The notes: generated by a model not told the origin, from the sequence alone. DNA of 64,000 nucleotides from Pedobacter psychrotolerans (GCF_004340665.1 NZ_SLWO01000006.1:248001-312000), one strand, 5' to 3'; positions 54,971 to 63,541 are shown, counted from the first letter of the stretch. Made by a program: numbers and translations.

Positions 54971-55999
54971 ATGATTAAAAGAACACTCCACTTCTCAAAT
55001 CCGGCATACTTAAGTTTACAGAAAAACCAGCTGGCCATTGATTTACCACATTTAAAATCGCTGGGAGAAAAAGAATCAAAGAAGTCGATTCCGATAGAAG
55101 ACATTGGAATTATCATTTTAGATCATCAGCAAATCACCATTACGCATGGATGTATTGCAGCATTATTGGATAATAACGCTGCAATTATCACCTGTAATCA
55201 AAGCCGACTTCCAACAGGCATGATGCTGCCAATAGATGGCCATAATACACAAAGTGAACGTTTTCGCTACCAGATAGATGCTTCACAACCCTTGAAAAAA
55301 CAATTGTGGCAACAAACCACGCAAGCTAAAATTTTGAATCAGGCTGCTATACTTTTCAACCGAGGTATTGCCTGCGACAATATGGTACATTGGGCCAAAT
55401 CTGTTCGTTCTGGAGATCCTGACAATTATGAAGGCAGGGCCGCAGCCTATTACTGGAAAAATGTATTTCCAAAAAAGTTAGATTTCTTTCGTGGCCGGGA
55501 GGGCGATCCACCCAATAATCTGCTTAATTACGGCTATGCCATTTTAAGGGCCATTGTTGCTCGTGGATTGGTTTGTTCTGGTCTGCTCCCTACCCTCGGC
55601 ATTCATCATCGAAACAAATACAATGCTTACTGTCTAGCCGATGACATTATGGAGCCCTACCGACCTTATGTTGATGAAATTGTATTGGGCATGATAGATC
55701 GTGGCGAAAACTTCTTGGAGTTGGGAAGTTCTATCAAAACACAACTTTTAGGCATCGCTACTGTTGATGTACATTTCGATAAAAATAGAAGTCCGCTAAT
55801 GGTTGGCCTACAAAGCACTACTTCATCTTTAGCCAAATGTTATGAAGGAACGATTCGAAGAATTAATTATCCAATGATGAAAAGTTTTGAGACAAAGAGA
55901 ACATTTAATTACAGGGAGGAAGAAATCCCGGAGTCTATCACTATAAATGAAATTACAGAATCTGGATACCAAAAACCTGATGACGAATTACCTTTTTAA
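54971..55999 (+). CDS. cas1: CRISPR-associated endonuclease Cas1, type II
   Basis: 342 residues, the spacer integrase subunit. The N-terminal beta domain (RTLHFSNPAYLSLQKNQLAI) is followed by the helical catalytic domain with metal ligands expected at Glu154 (NYEGRAAAYYW), His212 or His213 (TLGIHHRNKYNAYCLADD) and Glu228 (DIMEPYRPYVDE). The core ends near residue 300 (GTIRRINYPMM); an unusual ~40-residue acidic tail follows (TFNYREEEIPESITINEI, ending PDDELPF). The ATG follows the res stop by one base. cas2 starts 3 bp after the cas1 stop. Its usual partner Cas9 is separated by the mod-res pair. Confidence 0.95.
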   Translation: MIKRTLHFSNPAYLSLQKNQLAIDLPHLKSLGEKESKKSIPIEDIGIIILDHQQITITHGCIAALLDNNAAIITCNQSRLPTGMMLPIDGHNTQSERFRYQIDASQPLKKQLWQQTTQAKILNQAAILFNRGIACDNMVHWAKSVRSGDPDNYEGRAAAYYWKNVFPKKLDFFRGREGDPPNNLLNYGYAILRAIVARGLVCSGLLPTLGIHHRNKYNAYCLADDIMEPYRPYVDEIVLGMIDRGENFLELGSSIKTQLLGIATVDVHFDKNRSPLMVGLQSTTSSLAKCYEGTIRRINYPMMKSFETKRTFNYREEEIPESITINEITESGYQKPDDELPF

Positions 56000-56002
56000 T
56001 TG

Positions 56003-56332
56003 ATGCGTTTAAATGAATATCGAATTTTGTGGATATTAGTTTTTTTCGATTTACCTACCGAAACCAAAAAAGAACGTAGCGTAGCCAGCAGATTTCGCCA
56101 GGATATTATGCGTGATGGATTTGCTATGTTTCAGTTTTCGATTTATTTGAGGCATTGTAATAGTAGAGAAAATGCTGATGTACATATTAAAAGAGTTAAA
56201 AAATTACTTCCAGAAAAAGGCCACGTTGGTATAATGACGGTTACCGATAAACAATTTGGCATGATGGAATTATTTTATGGAAAGAAAGAAAAAGAGTTAC
56301 CTGATACCCCACAACAGCTCGAATTATTTTAA
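56003..56332 (+). CDS. cas2: CRISPR-associated endoribonuclease-fold protein Cas2
   Basis: 109 residues from the ATG at 56003; an in-frame TTG sits one codon earlier. The ferredoxin-like fold starts ILWILVFFDLPTETKKER (Asp ~16, the Cas2 acidic residue), continues FRQDIMRDGFAMFQFSIYLR and GHVGIMTVTDKQFGMMELFYG, and ends in a Pro/Leu tail (PDTPQQLELF) as in type II Cas2. It dimerises between two Cas1 dimers as the scaffold for spacer integration. Last gene of the mod-res-cas1-cas2 unit; a bidirectional terminator follows at 36 bp. Confidence 0.94.
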   Translation: MRLNEYRILWILVFFDLPTETKKERSVASRFRQDIMRDGFAMFQFSIYLRHCNSRENADVHIKRVKKLLPEKGHVGIMTVTDKQFGMMELFYGKKEKELPDTPQQLELF

Positions 56333-56367
56333 AAATAACAATTTAGGATAATAGAAATACTTAGAAT

Positions 56368-56401
56368 AAAAATCCTGATGCAATTACATCAGGATTTTTT
56401 T
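56368..56401. terminator. Bidirectional terminator between cas2 and the CRISPR array
   Basis: AAAAATCCTGATG and its exact complement CATCAGGATTTTT form a 13-bp stem with a 6-nt loop (CAATTA). Its A-start/T-end symmetry gives a T-tract on both strands. It would stop the plus-strand cas operon and minus-strand array transcripts alike, which fits convergent transcription. Confidence 0.75.
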
Positions 56402-56454
56402 AATTCTAATTTTTGAACTAACCTACTGACGGATAGTTAATTGAACTAAGGTAT
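56402..56454. promoter_or_regulatory. Short cas2-proximal flank of the array (candidate integration leader)
   Basis: 53 bp between the terminator and the first repeat. The degenerate repeat at the other end marks that as the older end, so new spacers would be added here. It contains TTTTTG (56410-56415) and TTAATTG (56437-56443), a poor promoter pair on the plus strand. Confidence 0.35.
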
Positions 56455-58624
56455 GTTGTTGTAAATATCAGTAGTTCAAAGAATGAAAGCAAATCACAAC
56501 TTTATTGCCATACGGGATAAACTAGGGGCTGTTGTTGTAAATATCAGTAGTTCAAAGAATGAAAGCAAATCACAACAAATAAAGTTTGCATCTTTGTTGT
56601 GTCGAGTTGTTGTAAATATCAGTAGTTCAAAGAATGAAAGCAAATCACAACAAACAAGTCTTTTCAAAGTCGGTGACGTTTGTTGTTGTAAATATCAGTA
56701 GTTCAAAGAATGAAAGCAAATCACAACAAGGTCTACTGTTTATGTAAATAACATCGAGTTGTTGTAAATATCAGTAGTTCAAAGAATGAAAGCAAATCAC
56801 AACTATCCGCTACCTCTTGAAAAGTAATGCTTCGTTGTTGTAAATATCAGTAGTTCAAAGAATGAAAGCAAATCACAACAGGTTAACGCTACTTAACTGG
56901 CCAGCTGGCGTTGTTGTAAATATCAGTAGTTCAAAGAATGAAAGCAAATCACAACAGACAAGGATTTTTTGTTGCCTTTGGCATTGTTGTTGTAAATATC
57001 AGTAGTTCAAAGAATGAAAGCAAATCACAACAGGTAAGCAAGACTTACGAATATCAGGATTGTTGTTGTAAATATCAGTAGTTCAAAGAATGAAAGCAAA
57101 TCACAACATATTCCCTATCTACAGTTAAATTGTTCGCGTTGTTGTAAATATCAGTAGTTCAAAGAATGAAAGCAAATCACAACTAGTTGGTCATAGAGAT
57201 TTTAGCACCGATAGTTGTTGTAAATATCAGTAGTTCAAAGAATGAAAGCAAATCACAACAGTTAGATGAAAGACTAGTACGAGAATTTAGTTGTTGTAAA
57301 TATCAGTAGTTCAAAGAATGAAAGCAAATCACAACGATAGGGATGGGAGCGTGTGTTATGAAAGAGTTGTTGTAAATATCAGTAGTTCAAAGAATGAAAG
57401 CAAATCACAACGGAGTTTACCAGATGCTTTACCATCTTCCTGTTGTTGTAAATATCAGTAGTTCAAAGAATGAAAGCAAATCACAACACGCTATGCTCGA
57501 TTTATTTAACTACCTTGTTGTTGTAAATATCAGTAGTTCAAAGAATGAAAGCAAATCACAACAGTACATAGCTAAACCGACAATGACAATGCGTTGTTGT
57601 AAATATCAGTAGTTCAAAGAATGAAAGCAAATCACAACTACCTCCATGAACCGCCATATTCAGCATAAGTTGTTGTAAATATCAGTAGTTCAAAGAATGA
57701 AAGCAAATCACAACACCGAGCATTAAAAGAGTTTTCAATTACAGTTGTTGTAAATATCAGTAGTTCAAAGAATGAAAGCAAATCACAACTAATTGTTTGT
57801 GTTATTTTAGCATATTTGAGTTGTTGTAAATATCAGTAGTTCAAAGAATGAAAGCAAATCACAACCATTAGTTGAAACTGGCGTTAAATTTTGTGTTGTT
57901 GTAAATATCAGTAGTTCAAAGAATGAAAGCAAATCACAACTTGTATCTCCATAGTATATCCAGCCGGAATGTTGTTGTAAATATCAGTAGTTCAAAGAAT
58001 GAAAGCAAATCACAACGCACCCACCAAAGGATATGCTTTGCGTTGGGTTGTTGTAAATATCAGTAGTTCAAAGAATGAAAGCAAATCACAACTTGTAGGC
58101 GGTTGAAGCAACGGTTTTACATGTTGTTGTAAATATCAGTAGTTCAAAGAATGAAAGCAAATCACAACACGGCATAAATCAAAATAATCATGAGCAATGT
58201 TGTTGTAAATATCAGTAGTTCAAAGAATGAAAGCAAATCACAACCGGGAGTCGTAAAGTTGTTAGCAAAATAATGTTGTTGTAAATATCAGTAGTTCAAA
58301 GAATGAAAGCAAATCACAACCAATAAGAAATAGAAAAAACATAACCAAGAGTTGTTGTAAATATCAGTAGTTCAAAGAATGAAAGCAAATCACAACACTA
58401 GGCTTCGGAAAAAGGAATCAACGGGGGTTGTTGTAAATATCAGTAGTTCAAAGAATGAAAGCAAATCACAACATATAACAGTGCATTACTTGTTATTAGT
58501 GCGTTGTTGTAAATATCAGTAGTTCAAAGAATGAAAGCAAATCACAACTAAGTTACTAGATCCTTGCAAAACAATCTTGTTGTTGTAAATATCAGTAGTT
58601 CAAAGAATGAAAGAAAATGACAAC
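56455..58624 (-). CRISPR. Type II-C CRISPR array, 29 repeats / 28 spacers
   Basis: 29 direct repeats of 46 bp. On the plus strand each starts GTTGTTGTAAATATCAG, has GTTCAAAGAAT in the middle and ends GAAAGCAAATCACAAC. There are 28 spacers: 24 of 30 bp and four of 29 bp (the 2nd, 14th, 17th and 19th from the cas2 side). Repeats 1-28 look identical; the last (58579-58624) has two changes near its end (GAAAGaAAATgACAAC). Strand is assigned minus because the tracrRNA anti-repeat pairs with the minus-strand repeat, which begins GTTGTGATTTGCTTTC. No two spacers look alike, and I saw no spacer matching the rest of the window. Short open frames across the array are repeat artefacts. Confidence 0.97.
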
Positions 58625-58770
58625 ATGTTAATGTATCAGATATGAACTGGTTACCTATTTCAGACCGCTTAAAATTATAATTTTATCCTCAAATTTGTTA
58701 TAAGAACCTAAAATAAATTGATTTTAAATTTCAATAAAACCTTTAAAATAGTCCGATTTAATTTAAACGC

Positions 58771-58804
58771 AAAAAGGGTCCCGGCATTACCGGAGACCCT
58801 TTTT
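58771..58804 (-). terminator. Intrinsic terminator of the histone H1-like gene
   Basis: AAAAAGGGTC and CCGG pair with CCGG and GACCCTTTTT around CATTA. It lies 20 bp past the gene's stop on the minus strand, and insulates the array's far end as well. Confidence 0.75.
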
Positions 58805-58823
58805 GTTTCATACTCACGAAATA

Positions 58824-59003
58824 TTATTTTTCAGAGTTTTTCTTTTCAGTTACTTCTGCACGAATTTCTTGTGCTAATACTTTAAGATCTTGCATTGCTT
58901 TACGCACACGAGTACCAGCAGCTGCATTGCCAGCATTATAAAATTTTTCTACATCTGCTTCAATTGCAGCAACAGCAGCTTTAACTTTTGAGAATTTTTC
59001 CAT
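58824..59003 (-). CDS. Histone H1-like small protein
   Basis: 59 residues, encoded on the minus strand: MEKFSKVKAAVAAIEADVEK, then FYNAGNAAAGTRVRKAMQDL and a charged end KVLAQEIRAEVTEKKNSEK. This matches the short, helical, Ala/Lys-rich proteins annotated as histone H1-like in sphingobacteria and flavobacteria, thought to bind DNA as nucleoid proteins; that role is assumed, not shown. It has a strong terminator just after the stop. It lies 199 bp from the old end of the CRISPR array, with no evident functional tie. Confidence 0.8.
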   Translation of the reverse strand: MEKFSKVKAAVAAIEADVEKFYNAGNAAAGTRVRKAMQDLKVLAQEIRAEVTEKKNSEK

Positions 59004-59185
59004 CGCTAATTGATGTTTTTAAGGTTTAAAAAAATTATTTATTTCCAATAATACATATTTACCTTGAATTAACAAGATAATGCATATATTAATTTGCAAT
59101 AAGTTTTACACATATTCACAATCTAAAAATGCCCTTACGCTGTTTCAGAAGTATTTTTTGTAATTAAGTGAGAAAATCTGTTCAA

Positions 59186-59770
59186 TTAGTTAAACTGCTT
59201 TGAAAGCTTTATTAAATTATCAAAGGTTTGATTTGCACTATTTATACAATCATCAAAATCAGCTGCTGAAACCCTTTCATTCAACACGCTAACGAAACTT
59301 TTCCATTTAGATCCTAATTCTGATCCATATACTCCATAATAATTAAGGCCACCTTCATCATTTTTAAAATTAGAATTGGCTAAAATGTGCTTTTTAATCA
59401 CGTTGCCGCCTAAGGTTGCTCCTTCTAATACATATAGTGCACCTAAAATTGCTGCACTATTATGATCTGGAATAAACAATTCAAAATCCAATGCTGGTAA
59501 AGTTAAACTATCAATATGCCAGTATTCCAAATCCCTCTCTAAGGCATGCAATTTAAATCGGCTATTCATTTCCAATTCCTGTGCGAGATTATTCTCCAGC
59601 ATATTGGCTAACCTATTCTCTAGCTTTTGATGAATAATATAATTTATAGTGAGTAGTTTTTTATAATTATCTATGCTCAAAGAATTATCCATGATGTCAT
59701 TTACAAACATCAGCGATTCCAATTCCTTATGCTTCTCTGCTGTTTTTGTTCTTAATAAGTCGGCAATCAT
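59186..59770 (-). CDS. bphO: Biliverdin-producing heme oxygenase (phytochrome-associated)
   Basis: 194 residues, all-helical. LLRTKTAEKHKELESLMFV carries the proximal His (~residue 14) that binds heme iron. ALYVLEGATLGGNVIKKHI (~111) is the conserved distal helix with the Gly motif. The enzyme opens heme to biliverdin, CO and iron, supplying the chromophore of the neighbouring bacteriophytochrome. It is transcribed on the same strand downstream of bphP, but a terminator-like hairpin lies between, so expression may be partly independent. Confidence 0.85.
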   Translation of the reverse strand: MIADLLRTKTAEKHKELESLMFVNDIMDNSLSIDNYKKLLTINYIIHQKLENRLANMLENNLAQELEMNSRFKLHALERDLEYWHIDSLTLPALDFELFIPDHNSAAILGALYVLEGATLGGNVIKKHILANSNFKNDEGGLNYYGVYGSELGSKWKSFVSVLNERVSAADFDDCINSANQTFDNLIKLSKQFN

Positions 59771-59793
59771 TATTTTTTTTATTTTAAAATAAG

Positions 59794-59828
59794 ATAAAAA
59801 AAGATTCGAATAGACTATCCGAATCTTT
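59794..59828 (-). terminator. Terminator between bphP and bphO
   Basis: AAAGATTCG (59800-59808) pairs with CGAATCTTT (59820-59828), and a T-run follows on the minus strand. It lies about 140 bp after the bphP stop and 30 bp before the bphO start codon. Confidence 0.6.
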
Positions 59829-59969
59829 ACATTCTAAATCGTGATGTATCAATTCATCCTTAGATGCTGATTAAACCAAAAGTTGTGCACGGGATGTATA
59901 CACTTTACAAGATTATCATAACCTTTTGGCTTGGTCGATAAACATGTATAATATATCCGGGCGTATTTA

Positions 59970-62186
59970 TTATTTTATATTTTTAAAAGCTACGTAGAAC
60001 GTAGATCCTGCATTTAGTTTACTCTCAAACCATACCCGCCCCTGATGTCGCTGAACCACTCGTTTCACAATAGCAAGACCAACTCCTGTACCTTCAATCT
60101 CTTTAACATTATCCATGCGCTTAAATAGCTCAAAAACCCTGTCGTAGTATCGATTATCGATTCCTATACCATTATCTTTAACTGCGTAAATTATTTCGCC
60201 ACCTTCAATATATCCAGAAATCTCAATTATTGGCTTCTCTATCATTAAAGAATATTTAACAGCATTACTAATCAAGTTTGTAAACACTTGAGCAATCATG
60301 GTCTTATCTCCTTTTAAGTCTGGCAATTGGCCTAAAATCAATTCGGCTTTGTCTGCTTTAAAAGCTATCCATACTTCTGAGGCAATTTCATTTAGCAAAG
60401 TTTGCATATTAATATGCTCAAAACTGATTTCAGAACGGCCAACCTTAGCCAGGTTTAAAATTTCCTTAATCAGAAAGTTCATCTTATCTGCACCAATCAA
60501 AATTCGGCTTAACATTTTGATTGCGGTATCATCAAGGGTCTTGTTTTTGAGCATCAACTCTGCGTAAGTTTTAATTGAAGTAAGAGGGGTTCTTAAATCA
60601 TGTGATATGGTATAACTAAACGTATCCAATTCCTCATAGGCCGATTGTAGTTTTTCATTTAATAACCTGATTTCATTCGCCTTTTTATTTACATCATTAA
60701 TAATAATCTCTCGGATACGTAAAACGGATGCAATTTCTTCTGTCAACCACTTCTCTGAAGTGTTACTAACCACCTCAGACCAAGATTCAAAAGATTTTCT
60801 GGGAGATAAACTGAGTAAGCCATTTTCTGATGAAACTACGGGTTTATCTGGATTACCAGCCCAATTAATGTTTGCGATCAGCTCTGGCTTAAACCAGATA
60901 ATCAATTCACCGAGCTCTTTACTAATATAACAAGCTAAAATCCCAGAAGCAATACTTTTATATTTTTTTGCTGGTAAATGTAATTCGGATAAACGGTGTG
61001 TATAGTATATCGATTCATCACTGGTAGCTTTTAACCATTCTGCTAATTCTAAAATATCTTCATCGCTGGGCACAATACCAATGGTTTTTATATTCTTTTC
61101 AAAAAGAACTGCTACACCTGTTGCATTGGTAACTTCTAAAATATTTCTTTCATGACTGGTGATGGCATCTAATAAATACTTATCCCGACTAAGATGCTCT
61201 GAGAGTATGGCTGCAGTACTTTTAAATTGCTCAACCATTTGAGCGTCTTCCTCATCCTCACGATATTCTAAAGCTGATGAAAGTATCTGGCCAATCAGCT
61301 TGGCTCCTTCTCTGGCCTTATAATCGATAATTTTGGGAGAATAATTATGGCAGGCAATTAATCCCCATAATTCTCCATGAGAAATTAATGAGATACTAAA
61401 GCTTGAATGCACACCCATATTCTTTAAATACTGAATATGAATGGGTGATACAGCCCGCAAACCTGACTTCGTTAAATCCAGCGGTTGATCAGCTAGAAAA
61501 GTAACAATAGGAGAATCATCTTGATTAACATCAGCAATAAGCCGTGTTAGGTTTAACTTATACAACTCCCTTGCCTGTTTGGGAATGTCTGATGCCGGAT
61601 AATGAAGTCCGAAAAATGGCTCAAGATCATCATTTTTATCTTCGGCAATCACTTCACCATGGCCATCATCAAGAAATTTATAAACCATCACCCGATCATA
61701 ATGAATAAGTTTTTTAACTTCACTTGCCGCACCTTTTAATAAAGCTGAAACACTCTTCCCCTGCAGCATTATCGATGCAGAACGTCCAATTAAACCTTGA
61801 ATATCATATTGTAATGTGGCAGGTTCAAATTCAATGAGCCAATTATTTTCTGATTCAGAAATGATGATATAAAATGGGTTCTTATCAATATTTACCGGAT
61901 GTGGGTTAATTGCATCAAAACTTTTTCTAATGATACCCAGTTTTAGTAAATCTTCAATACTCACTTCAGGTTCTTGTTGAGTTAAAAAGCTATGAATTGA
62001 TGAAAGTGGCTTCTCAAGAAAGTCTGTAGACGATGCGTTCAAAAAGGCACCAATATTTTCACTGACATAGGTGATGAAAAAACTGATCTTATCTACGGCA
62101 ATTAAAAAACCATGTGATTGAACTTTACCAGGTATGTGGATGGGTTCTTTGTCACAATTTGAAAGATCTACAGAAAAATTATTCAT
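59970..62186 (-). CDS. bphP: Bacteriophytochrome sensor histidine kinase
   Basis: 738 residues. PAS-GAF-PHY photosensory core plus HisKA-HATPase. Cys11 (SNCDKEPIHIPGKVQSHGF) is the expected thioether attachment site for biliverdin. The GAF domain has HYPASDIPKQARELYKLN (~215, with the PASDIP signature) and SPIHIQYLKNMGVHSSFSIS. The H-box is FSYTISHDLRTPLTSIKTY (His529). The ATP-binding domain shows NLISNAVKYS, VKDNGIGIDN and EGTGVGLAIVKRV. It is a cytoplasmic red/far-red light sensor that should phosphorylate a response regulator, probably the divergent neighbour. A TATTTTTG -7 box occurs ~35 bp upstream of its ATG. Confidence 0.94.
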   Translation of the reverse strand: MNNFSVDLSNCDKEPIHIPGKVQSHGFLIAVDKISFFITYVSENIGAFLNASSTDFLEKPLSSIHSFLTQQEPEVSIEDLLKLGIIRKSFDAINPHPVNIDKNPFYIIISESENNWLIEFEPATLQYDIQGLIGRSASIMLQGKSVSALLKGAASEVKKLIHYDRVMVYKFLDDGHGEVIAEDKNDDLEPFFGLHYPASDIPKQARELYKLNLTRLIADVNQDDSPIVTFLADQPLDLTKSGLRAVSPIHIQYLKNMGVHSSFSISLISHGELWGLIACHNYSPKIIDYKAREGAKLIGQILSSALEYREDEEDAQMVEQFKSTAAILSEHLSRDKYLLDAITSHERNILEVTNATGVAVLFEKNIKTIGIVPSDEDILELAEWLKATSDESIYYTHRLSELHLPAKKYKSIASGILACYISKELGELIIWFKPELIANINWAGNPDKPVVSSENGLLSLSPRKSFESWSEVVSNTSEKWLTEEIASVLRIREIIINDVNKKANEIRLLNEKLQSAYEELDTFSYTISHDLRTPLTSIKTYAELMLKNKTLDDTAIKMLSRILIGADKMNFLIKEILNLAKVGRSEISFEHINMQTLLNEIASEVWIAFKADKAELILGQLPDLKGDKTMIAQVFTNLISNAVKYSLMIEKPIIEISGYIEGGEIIYAVKDNGIGIDNRYYDRVFELFKRMDNVKEIEGTGVGLAIVKRVVQRHQGRVWFESKLNAGSTFYVAFKNIK

Positions 62187-62297
62187 ATATAATTTAGATG
62201 CTACAAAAATATTAGAATTTTCGAATTAATTAGTATGTAGCATGGGTTTAATAAGGATACAATTTACCACGTTAGTTTTGAGATTTATTTTTTATTT

Positions 62298-62305
62298 TAT
62301 ATTTG
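62298..62305 (+). promoter_or_regulatory. Bacteroidota -7 box of the response regulator gene
   Basis: TATATTTG, a perfect TAnnTTTG, with TTTG at 62277-62280 (17 bp spacing). The leader would be about 25 nt to the TTG start. Confidence 0.5.
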
Positions 62306-62334
62306 TTTAAAATTTACAAATTACCTTTCAAATC

Positions 62335-62703
62335 TTGGCTAAAAAAAGTATATTGGTTATTGAAGATAACCATGCAATATTAGATGTTATCACGCTCATT
62401 TTGGAAAGCGAAGCTTTCAATGTTGCAGGCCTAAACAATGGCATAAACTTCCTTAATCATGTCCAGGAATTCGGCCCTGATGTTATTATAATGGACATTA
62501 TGCTTCCAGATATTGATGGAAGAGAACTATTAAAAGAATTAAAGGAAACAGCATCTACCAGTCACATTCCGGTATTAATGATTTCAGCACGATATCACGC
62601 AAATAACTATGTTCTGAACGGAATTCATGCGGATGACTTTATGGCAAAACCATTTAATTTTGATGAATTAATGGATAAAATTTATGCCCTTCTAAAGAAT
62701 TAG
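62335..62703 (+). CDS. Single-domain response regulator (CheY-like), TTG start
   Basis: 122 residues, receiver domain only. SILVIEDNHAILDVITLILE carries the acidic pair (~10-11), VIIMDIMLPDIDGRELL the phospho-acceptor Asp (~52), VLMISAR the Thr/Ser position and DDFMAKPFNFDELMD the conserved Lys (~103). The first codon is TTG (62335); no ATG precedes the receiver fold, so the start is set by the position of its first strand. It is divergent from bphP, so it is the likely phosphorylation partner of the phytochrome kinase; without an output domain it must act by protein contact. Confidence 0.88.
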   Translation: MAKKSILVIEDNHAILDVITLILESEAFNVAGLNNGINFLNHVQEFGPDVIIMDIMLPDIDGRELLKELKETASTSHIPVLMISARYHANNYVLNGIHADDFMAKPFNFDELMDKIYALLKN

Positions 62704-62864
62704 GCTTAAATTTTACACCGAATCTTGATTACCTTACTCCTTTCAGTTTTAACTTTACTTATCAAATAATTAATTATGATTATTTGATGCATCAGTAACT
62801 AAAATGAAATAAGTTAAACTAGAAATTGTTCACTTACTATTAAATTGCAATAAGGCTAATCAGC

Positions 62865-63005
62865 CTACTCAACATCTTTCTTTTTCGCAGTATTTACTTT
62901 TTTAGCATCTTTTGCTGAAGTTACTTTTTCCTCTGCACCTTTAGCCTTTCCAGTATCTGATGCGGTAGCTTTCTTTTTTTCTGCTGCTGTTTTTGAATCT
63001 TTCAT
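62865..63005 (-). CDS. Tiny Lys/Ala-rich basic protein
   Basis: 46 residues on the minus strand, beginning MKDSKTAAEKKKATASD, then TGKAKGAEEKVTSAKDAKKV, ending NTAKKKDVE. About one third Lys, with Ala, Thr and Glu, and no hydrophobic core, so it is probably disordered and nucleic-acid binding. It lies 21 bp downstream of the SpoIIAA-like gene on the same strand and may be co-transcribed with it. It is below usual gene-caller length; codon use and a clean start/stop support it. Function is not known. Confidence 0.55.
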   Translation of the reverse strand: MKDSKTAAEKKKATASDTGKAKGAEEKVTSAKDAKKVNTAKKKDVE

Positions 63006-63026
63006 CGTATTTTGATTTATATATAT

Positions 63027-63395
63027 TTAATCCTCGGCTGCCAGCCATAATTCTGCTTTTTCTATTTCTTCAGGCCTAAATCCCTTAGCGCTACCTGGCG
63101 TTAAAAATGTAAAGAAGTCTGAAAACCATTCTACACTTTTTTCCGCGCTGATTACTGCAATCTTTTTCCATTTCGTAAAATTTTGCAATCCTGCCTTCAC
63201 ATCCTGAATCCATGCACCTGTAGTAAAATTCTTCACTTCAGTATCCAACACCAATAAATACCTGATCTCTCCAAAACGATCGAAAGTCCTGGCTAAACCA
63301 GGAAGCAAAACGTCTTTCAAATCATTGGTTGTTACTTCTCCAGTAGCCCTTACACCAAAAATATGGTCGGGTAACCCTGTAATTTCTGTTAACAT
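63027..63395 (-). CDS. SpoIIAA-like STAS/SEC14 domain protein
   Basis: 122 residues. LPDHIFGVRATGEVTTNDLKD (abridged at the start), a central IRYLLVLDTEVKNFTTGAW strand, and WKKIAVISAEKSVEWFSDFF then ELWLAAED at the end match the small SpoIIAA-like family, an alpha/beta fold related to STAS domains. Its role is unknown; STAS-like folds often bind nucleotides or lipids. The downstream basic mini-protein gene is 21 bp away. No Ser phosphorylation motif of true anti-anti-sigma factors is recognisable. Confidence 0.75.
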   Translation of the reverse strand: MLTEITGLPDHIFGVRATGEVTTNDLKDVLLPGLARTFDRFGEIRYLLVLDTEVKNFTTGAWIQDVKAGLQNFTKWKKIAVISAEKSVEWFSDFFTFLTPGSAKGFRPEEIEKAELWLAAED

Positions 63396-63541
63396 ATGGT
63401 GTGGGTTTTGGTAAAGAACACTATAAATAGTAAAGATGTTTGAGAATTAGTGAAATTCTAAAAAAGTTGTGAATCATTTAAAACTCTTATCTGATGATTA
63501 CGTTATAAAAATATCTCTCATAAAAAACAAGAACTAAACTC

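Noticed and set aside
56402..56454. Conventional leader promoter reading the array on the plus strand
   Set aside because: Only a poor promoter pair is present, and plus-strand repeats would carry the same sense as the tracrRNA anti-repeat and could not pair with it.
56483..57612. Two short plus-strand frames (72 codons each) inside the array
   Set aside because: They consist of translated CRISPR repeats and random spacers.
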